A stretch of DNA of 11,907 nucleotides from contig JAHITG010000321.1 of NCBI GenBank assembly GCA_018817865.1, forward strand, positions 1 through 11,907, in the 5' to 3' direction. Under the pieces are notes generated by a model. The model was not told where the DNA came from. It did no database searches and saw only the letters and a program-made list of their open reading frames with translations. Shown piece after piece: positions 6,765 through 11,907 of this stretch (position 1 is its first letter; the number at the start of each line of letters is the position of its first letter). The translations under genes were made by a program, and so were the position numbers. Origin of the DNA: Spirochaetota bacterium (GTDB lineage: Bacteria > Spirochaetota > JAHITG01).

Positions 6765-9188
6765 ATGAAATTATTATTAAAGATAAAAAGTAAACATTTT
6801 ATGATCCGGCTTTTAAATATCACCTGTTTCCTGCTGCTGTTTGCGGGTATTTCCCGGGCAACGATCCTTTATGATTTTGAAACAGATAACAGCGGATGGA
6901 CCAATGATAGCTGGGGATTTTCAGGCCCACCACCCCAGCACAGTACCACGGTCAGTTATATCGGTACCGGATCTATAAAGTATACCAATACCATGACGCA
7001 TGACTGGAGCGGAGCAGGGAAGAAATATCATGGGGATCCGGGCCTTGATCTTTCCGGTTATAGCAACATCTCCATGCGGATCCGTGTACCTGATACAATA
7101 ATACCGGGTGTTACCTATATGGTGCTTCAGGTCTTCACCCGTTCCGGCGGAGCCGCTAATAACTGGACGAATAACTGGGGCCCGGAATTTCAGGGTTTTT
7201 TAACCCCGGGTACATGGACCAATGTGACCATGAATATTTCTGATATTGCTCATGCCACCAATGTGAATGATATTGCTTTTCAGTTAAAACATTTCAACAC
7301 GACCAATTTCTGTGAAGTACATATTGATCTTGTCGAAGCCCTTGGAACAAACAGTGTCCCTGAGAATATTACTTCTTTTACAGCCAGTTCCACCGGTGTT
7401 GGCATAAAGCTGAACTGGAAGAATCCGAATAACAGTGACTATGCCTCTACCATGATCCGTTACAGCACTAACCAGTATCCTGCCAATCAATCGGACGGGC
7501 AGCTGCTCTGTATAAAAGCAGGAAGCCCGGCCCAAACCGGTAGTACAAACCATATAAACCTGGTATCCGGAAAGATCTATTACTACAGCGCTTTTGCCGT
7601 CAATTCACAGGGCAAGTATTCTTCGACCAACAGCAGTTCCAAGGCTGAAGTGACTTTTTTATCCCTGTCCAATATACAATACCAGGTCGAAAGGTTTAGC
7701 AGGGCAGAACAGGAGATCGTCCGGTACGGCAATAACAATGTAGTCGCCTATAATGCCATGAAGCTATACTGGGATTCACCGGGGGCTGACCCGGATTTTA
7801 TCGATTATACCCTGTACCGTTCTACAGAACCATTGACTATGAACAATATTCAGAATGGTTCTGCTGCAAACCTGGTCTCCTTTTCTATTTCCGATGGGTC
7901 TGTTACCTCCTATCTGGATACAACAGTGCCTTCTTTTGAAACCAGGTATTATTATGTTTTGTTATCAGATTACGGCTCAGCCCTCCGGTCCTTTTCAGGA
8001 AATATCGCCACCTTAACCTATGAGCCCGATGATTACCTGGGCTGGGTCTATAAAAATGTCAAACCCAACTATATATGGAAAGAAGCTGAAGATTATTCTT
8101 CTAAATCCGCCATTGACAGGGCAGAATACAGTACAGCGTCAGCCGGTTCCTTTATGGAGCATTTTGAAGACGACTCCAGCGGCGGTTTTGTCTCCTATGA
8201 TGTAACCATACCGGAGGATATGATGAACGCCTCTATCTATCTGCGGCACAGCGCTGCCGGGGATACGCCATACCTTAATGTCTATATTGACGGGCAGAAG
8301 AAGGTGGACGGATGGGCAATTGAACCGAAAGGCTCGGACTGGTATGCCTTCAGTTTCCAGGATATTAAGATCGGGGACGGGATCCTGAGCAAAGGGAATC
8401 ATACTCTCAATATTACGACCACATCGGGAAACACGATCAACGTGGACGGTTTCTTTATTTACGACAACCTGTACGGAGGATTCACGCCTGATAATACCCT
8501 CATGAACGGAACAGTTCCCATGCCCCCGGATGTCCAGATCAATGTCCGGAATATCAGCATAAATTATGATCTGCTAAGCACCGTTCTTGCAGATCCTTAT
8601 TACAGCGCAGCAGCAGCCAATCCTCTTATTGCAAATCCGAAAGCATTGACCGCTTATAAACTTGAACTGGAAGGAAAGCCGGATATACTTTTTAATAAAC
8701 TGGTAGATCTCTCAATGGATTATTCGGAAGCAGATATCCCCGCCGGCAAGCAGGAAGAGGAACTAATGGTCTTCTACTGGATGGGTGAGGACTGGCATAG
8801 AATGGGAGGTAATCTGGATAAGGAAGCCAATCTGGTCAATATTCAGGTCAACCATCTCGGGATCTACGCTCTTTACGCAGCAACTCCCTTTAATATTGAA
8901 TTTAAGTGGTCTTATAATCCGTTTGCCCCGAATGGCCAGGGAAATTATCAGAAGACCTCAATGAGCTTTTATCTGGCAAAGGCCGCGACGATCAGGGTAA
9001 AGCTGTTCAACCTATCCGGCCGTCTGATCCGGACCCTTCTGGAACAGGAGTTAACACCCGGTCCGGTCAGTGTGGAATGGGATGGAAAGGATGATAATGG
9101 AAAGAATGTTCCCATCGGTGTATATATATATCAGGTGGAGGGGGCGGATGATAATGTTCATAACGGGACCATTACGGTGTTGCGATGA
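6765..9188 (+). CDS. Secreted multidomain glycan-binding-like protein (CBM-like, FN3-like, FlgD-like C-terminus)
   Basis: An 807-aa extracellular protein with no recognisable catalytic domain. After a signal peptide (about 1-32, cut near ISRA|TILYDF), a CBM-like jelly roll (33-193) starts with LYDFETDNSGWTNDSW and contains LDLSGYSNISMRIRV. Two fibronectin-III-like modules follow (about 197-297 and 305-417; IRYSTNQYP, IYYYSAFAVN, DYTLYRSTEPL, TRYYYVLLSDY). A CBM6/35-like sandwich (436-568) begins IWKEAEDYS and ends NVDGFFIYDN. A stalk domain (about 585-705) contains DWHRMGGNLDKEANLVNIQVNHLGIYAL. The C-terminus (about 709-807) is FlgD-like: YNPFAPNGQ, VKLFNLSGRLIRTL, EWDGKDDNGKNVPIGVYIYQV. Such C-termini direct T9SS-type export or anchoring in some phyla. 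GAGGTGA before ATG 6765 supports this start over the in-frame ATG 6801. It probably captures polysaccharide for the neighbouring hydrolase. The exact CBM families and ligand are uncertain. Confidence 0.78.
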   Translation: MKLLLKIKSKHFMIRLLNITCFLLLFAGISRATILYDFETDNSGWTNDSWGFSGPPPQHSTTVSYIGTGSIKYTNTMTHDWSGAGKKYHGDPGLDLSGYSNISMRIRVPDTIIPGVTYMVLQVFTRSGGAANNWTNNWGPEFQGFLTPGTWTNVTMNISDIAHATNVNDIAFQLKHFNTTNFCEVHIDLVEALGTNSVPENITSFTASSTGVGIKLNWKNPNNSDYASTMIRYSTNQYPANQSDGQLLCIKAGSPAQTGSTNHINLVSGKIYYYSAFAVNSQGKYSSTNSSSKAEVTFLSLSNIQYQVERFSRAEQEIVRYGNNNVVAYNAMKLYWDSPGADPDFIDYTLYRSTEPLTMNNIQNGSAANLVSFSISDGSVTSYLDTTVPSFETRYYYVLLSDYGSALRSFSGNIATLTYEPDDYLGWVYKNVKPNYIWKEAEDYSSKSAIDRAEYSTASAGSFMEHFEDDSSGGFVSYDVTIPEDMMNASIYLRHSAAGDTPYLNVYIDGQKKVDGWAIEPKGSDWYAFSFQDIKIGDGILSKGNHTLNITTTSGNTINVDGFFIYDNLYGGFTPDNTLMNGTVPMPPDVQINVRNISINYDLLSTVLADPYYSAAAANPLIANPKALTAYKLELEGKPDILFNKLVDLSMDYSEADIPAGKQEEELMVFYWMGEDWHRMGGNLDKEANLVNIQVNHLGIYALYAATPFNIEFKWSYNPFAPNGQGNYQKTSMSFYLAKAATIRVKLFNLSGRLIRTLLEQELTPGPVSVEWDGKDDNGKNVPIGVYIYQVEGADDNVHNGTITVLR

Positions 9189-9232
9189 ACGGATGCATAA
9201 CAGGGAAAGTCAGATAGGAGGATATAGATAAA

Positions 9233-11902
9233 ATGAAAAAATTAATAAATTTAATAAGTATTACAACTTTTATCATGATATTGTTATGTTCTGTTAATGC
9301 CGGGACCGTACCTACATCAGTAGGTTATAACAGCAAAGGGAAACCCATAATTAAGAGAGACGGCAAGTTCCTTCTGGCTAAAGGAGTGACCTATCATGTG
9401 ATGGACCATGAAAAGAGCTGGGCAACAGACTTGAAAAAGATGAAGGAAGCAATGATCAATACTATCCGGATCGATTTCGGATGGAATAATATCGAAAAGA
9501 AGGATAATGAATTTGATTTCAGCAAACTGGATAAATTCATCTCCCTGGCGGAATCAAAAGGTTTTTATCTGTTCATCTCCCTGGCCCCCAATTCTCATAC
9601 CCGATGGCTCCCGGAATGGATGGTGGAAGGGCCCTTTAAGGACAAAGAGTGGCACCTGATGGACCAGAAAGGAGAGATCGCTCCGGGAGGATGGTGGGCT
9701 GTCCCCTCACCTGCCAATGAGACCTATCTTAAATATTTTAAAAGGTACCAGTCCCGCGTTATTGAACATATAAAAACAAGATCCGGTATTCTTGGTTATC
9801 TGCTTTATAATGAGACTCATTTTCCGGGAGGAGGGGATGATCCCTGGTGTGATTATAATCCGGATGCCGTAAAGAAATTTCAAAAATGGCTGGGAAAGAA
9901 ATATCAGAATAATATCTCCGATCTCAATAAACGATGGAAGACCTCCTATAAGGGCTTTTCTGATGTAAAACCAATTACGGATATACCCGGAAAATGGCAG
10001 GACCTTTTGCTGGATGACAGAGGCAAGCTGGAAGACTGGAGGCTCTTTTCTTCCCGTTTATGGGTTGATTTTGTGAATTCCCTGATTGATAATGCCAGAA
10101 TTGCTGATCCCGAACATGTGCTTATGGTCACGGATATGCCCTGGTGGTTCTGGGGTGAAGGCCCCAAGGGAGGCGTCATTCCCGGGATCTTTGAAAAGGC
10201 TGACATTATCGGGATAGATATCTACCCTTCATCAGATCCCCATGACCAGGATACTCCTGCTGCTGTGGTGAATATGCTTATGTCCCTGTATAAAAACAAG
10301 AAAGCGGTCTGGCTTTCAGAGATCAATGAGAAGAACGGCGATCCCTCTTCAGAGAATTTAAACTTTCATATTAAAAGTTCCTTTGAACAGGGTGCTACCG
10401 GTGTGCTCTTCTTTGAGTGGTCGGATGAGGGCAAGGATAAGGATGGCGGTTCTTATGGCCTGATGAAAGATGAGGATACAGAGAATCCCGAGTACGGGTA
10501 TTTTAAAAAAGCATTAAAACAACTGGATGCGCATGCATCAGAGTATCTTCAGTCTTCTGTGCCGGAACCGGTTGCTACCATTATCTGGTCAGAGAACAAT
10601 ATGATCCAGACCTACGGGGATATCCGTTATGCATATGATGTCCGCGGAGCCTACAGCCTCCTTGCAAAGTATAATTCTTCCCTGAATGTCATAACAGAAG
10701 AGATGTTCCTTTCCAATGGTTATAGGGGAAACCTTCCCCTTCTCATCCCGTCCATGTTATTCCTGAAGGAGGGGACATCCCGTAAGATAGACCAGTTTGT
10801 CAGGAATGGCGGTGATCTCTTTATAGATGCAGGATATTCTCTGTGGCTGGATACCCCATCCGGTGTAAAAAGAATGGGAGAGAAACGGTCCCTGCCCGGA
10901 TTATCCCTTAGGATCATAAAAGCCGGAGACGTTAAAAAGGAAAAGATCAATATTAAAAAGAATTATTATCATCTGTCAGATGTTTCTGATAAAGGGTGGC
11001 CTGCACATACCACCGGCGAAGTGCTTTTACCGATTGGTAAGAACGAAATAATAGGCAGCTGGAAAGATCCGGGGGAGACCTCGATACTGATCAATAATGT
11101 CGGCCGGGGACGACTGCTGTATGCGGGCAGTAAGGTCCTGGACGGCTGTTTGTGGGAAATAGATGCAGCGACATTAAATTTTTACTCCAGGATCCTGGCC
11201 AGTTTTATCATATTCAGCGGAAAAGCCACACCGGACCTGCTGGAAATACCCCGGGATGAATTAACATTAAGCGGATTGCAGGAAGGATCTGAAGGCGACA
11301 GGATAAGCCAAGATCCCAATAACATAGACAGGGGGCAGTTCAGTTTTATTAAATTACCTTATAACCAGGATTTTATTTCGTTCTCATCGGATTATCACAG
11401 CGGTACAGGATATGATCTCCCCGGAGATGAGATGCCGGTCTTTGGCAGGATCTTTGAATGCATAAAACATGATACGGAATTTCTGATGATAGACGCTACG
11501 GACAAAAAGAATACCATGGAATGTCAGGGCCAAAAATTACTGATCAACAGCAGTAAATATACTCGAATACACATTCTGGGCTGTTCTCACAATAAAGCCG
11601 AGGAATCAGAAATTGTCGTTAAATACTCTAATCCTGAAAAAGTGGAGATCCTTCCCTTTTTTATGGAAGATTGGTGGGGCGGGTGCAATATAAATAAACC
11701 CGGGGAACATTGTGCTTTCAGCTTTTCCCAGCATAATGAAGAATGGGGGCCCAAATCGCCTGAAGTACATCTTGTACATAAGGTCATTGATCTGAGTGAA
11801 TATAATACACTGGAGTGGATCAAATTTCCCTATAATCCGAAATTCAGGATACTGGCTGTTTCCATGGAGAAAAAGAGCTATTTTATACAGAAGAAAAAAT
11901 AA
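9233..11902 (+). CDS. Secreted clan GH-A glycoside hydrolase, GH42 beta-galactosidase-like
   Basis: An 889-aa retaining glycosidase. A signal peptide (1-23, ending SVNA|GTV; no lipobox) is followed by a short strand segment (YNSKGKPIIKRDGKFLLAKG). A (beta/alpha)8 barrel covers about 45-435. NTIRIDFGWNNIE is the early strand, GYLLYNE gives the acid/base E194 after N193, and VWLSE gives the likely nucleophile E363; W396 in FFEWSD closes the active site. Residues about 445-665 resemble the GH42 Rossmann/amidotransferase-like trimerisation domain (LPLLIPSMLFLKEG, FVRNGGDLFIDAG). The 200-residue beta-rich C-terminus is unassigned. TAGGAGG (9215-9221) precedes ATG 9233 by 11 nt. Most GH42 enzymes lack a signal peptide and carry different nucleophile flanks, so this is GH42-like rather than a firm member; GH35 or another GH-A family remains possible. 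It probably acts in the periplasm or outside, as it lacks the FlgD-like tail of the upstream protein. The stop lies 5 nt before the window end. Confidence 0.85.
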   Translation: MKKLINLISITTFIMILLCSVNAGTVPTSVGYNSKGKPIIKRDGKFLLAKGVTYHVMDHEKSWATDLKKMKEAMINTIRIDFGWNNIEKKDNEFDFSKLDKFISLAESKGFYLFISLAPNSHTRWLPEWMVEGPFKDKEWHLMDQKGEIAPGGWWAVPSPANETYLKYFKRYQSRVIEHIKTRSGILGYLLYNETHFPGGGDDPWCDYNPDAVKKFQKWLGKKYQNNISDLNKRWKTSYKGFSDVKPITDIPGKWQDLLLDDRGKLEDWRLFSSRLWVDFVNSLIDNARIADPEHVLMVTDMPWWFWGEGPKGGVIPGIFEKADIIGIDIYPSSDPHDQDTPAAVVNMLMSLYKNKKAVWLSEINEKNGDPSSENLNFHIKSSFEQGATGVLFFEWSDEGKDKDGGSYGLMKDEDTENPEYGYFKKALKQLDAHASEYLQSSVPEPVATIIWSENNMIQTYGDIRYAYDVRGAYSLLAKYNSSLNVITEEMFLSNGYRGNLPLLIPSMLFLKEGTSRKIDQFVRNGGDLFIDAGYSLWLDTPSGVKRMGEKRSLPGLSLRIIKAGDVKKEKINIKKNYYHLSDVSDKGWPAHTTGEVLLPIGKNEIIGSWKDPGETSILINNVGRGRLLYAGSKVLDGCLWEIDAATLNFYSRILASFIIFSGKATPDLLEIPRDELTLSGLQEGSEGDRISQDPNNIDRGQFSFIKLPYNQDFISFSSDYHSGTGYDLPGDEMPVFGRIFECIKHDTEFLMIDATDKKNTMECQGQKLLINSSKYTRIHILGCSHNKAEESEIVVKYSNPEKVEILPFFMEDWWGGCNINKPGEHCAFSFSQHNEEWGPKSPEVHLVHKVIDLSEYNTLEWIKFPYNPKFRILAVSMEKKSYFIQKKK

Positions 11903-11907
11903 AATTT

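Noticed and set aside
9186..9232. Extra promoter or small gene in the 44-nt gap before the hydrolase
   Set aside because: Only a strong ribosome site (TAGGAGG) is visible; no -35/-10 pair and no room for a gene.

Overview
The window looks like a piece of a Gram-negative-type bacterial chromosome. Two of the encoded proteins are predicted outer-membrane beta-barrels ending in an aromatic residue, and three or four proteins carry Sec signal peptides. One secreted protein ends in a FlgD-like Ig domain of the kind used as a C-terminal sorting domain in the FCB supergroup, and also seen in Elusimicrobiota and related candidate phyla. A PorV/UPF0164-like barrel sits beside it. This points to an FCB-like or Elusimicrobiota-like lineage, perhaps uncultured; the sequence alone does not allow a firmer placement.

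Layout. (1) 1-1026, minus strand: a MATE-family multidrug/cation antiporter, cut by the window edge and missing roughly its last 100 residues. (2) About 1058-2224: an AT-rich segment with one gene, a DUF1016/YhcG-type PD-(D/E)XK nuclease, flanked by two copies of a 19-nt direct repeat (AACCGGGACAGGTACAATA). It looks like a discrete inserted cassette. (3) 2363-11902, plus strand: a five-gene co-directional cluster with gaps of 20, 22, 9 and 44 nt, preceded by a sigma70-like promoter that overlaps a 12-bp palindrome. The genes in order are a LacI-family regulator, a 782-aa outer-membrane barrel with acidic calcium-binding-like segments, a 304-aa PorV/UPF0164-like barrel, an 807-aa secreted multidomain protein (CBM-like, two FN3-like, second CBM-like, FlgD-like C-terminus), and an 889-aa secreted clan GH-A glycoside hydrolase resembling GH42 beta-galactosidases.

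Interpretation. The cluster reads as a LacI-regulated surface glycan-degradation locus. The regulator probably senses a sugar and represses its own operon. The two barrels sit in the outer membrane. The CBM/FN3 protein probably binds polysaccharide at the surface, exported or anchored through its FlgD-like C-terminus, possibly with the PorV-like barrel. The hydrolase would cleave beta-galactosides or related glycans outside the cytoplasm. No SusC/SusD pair, sugar ABC transporter or sugar kinase is present in the window. It is therefore not a classical Bacteroidetes PUL, and uptake would depend on the barrels or on genes outside the window.

No tRNA, rRNA, CRISPR array, transposase gene or clear intrinsic terminator was recognised. 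No stretch over 300 nt lacks a gene; the longest gaps are 2194-2396 and 1027-1149.
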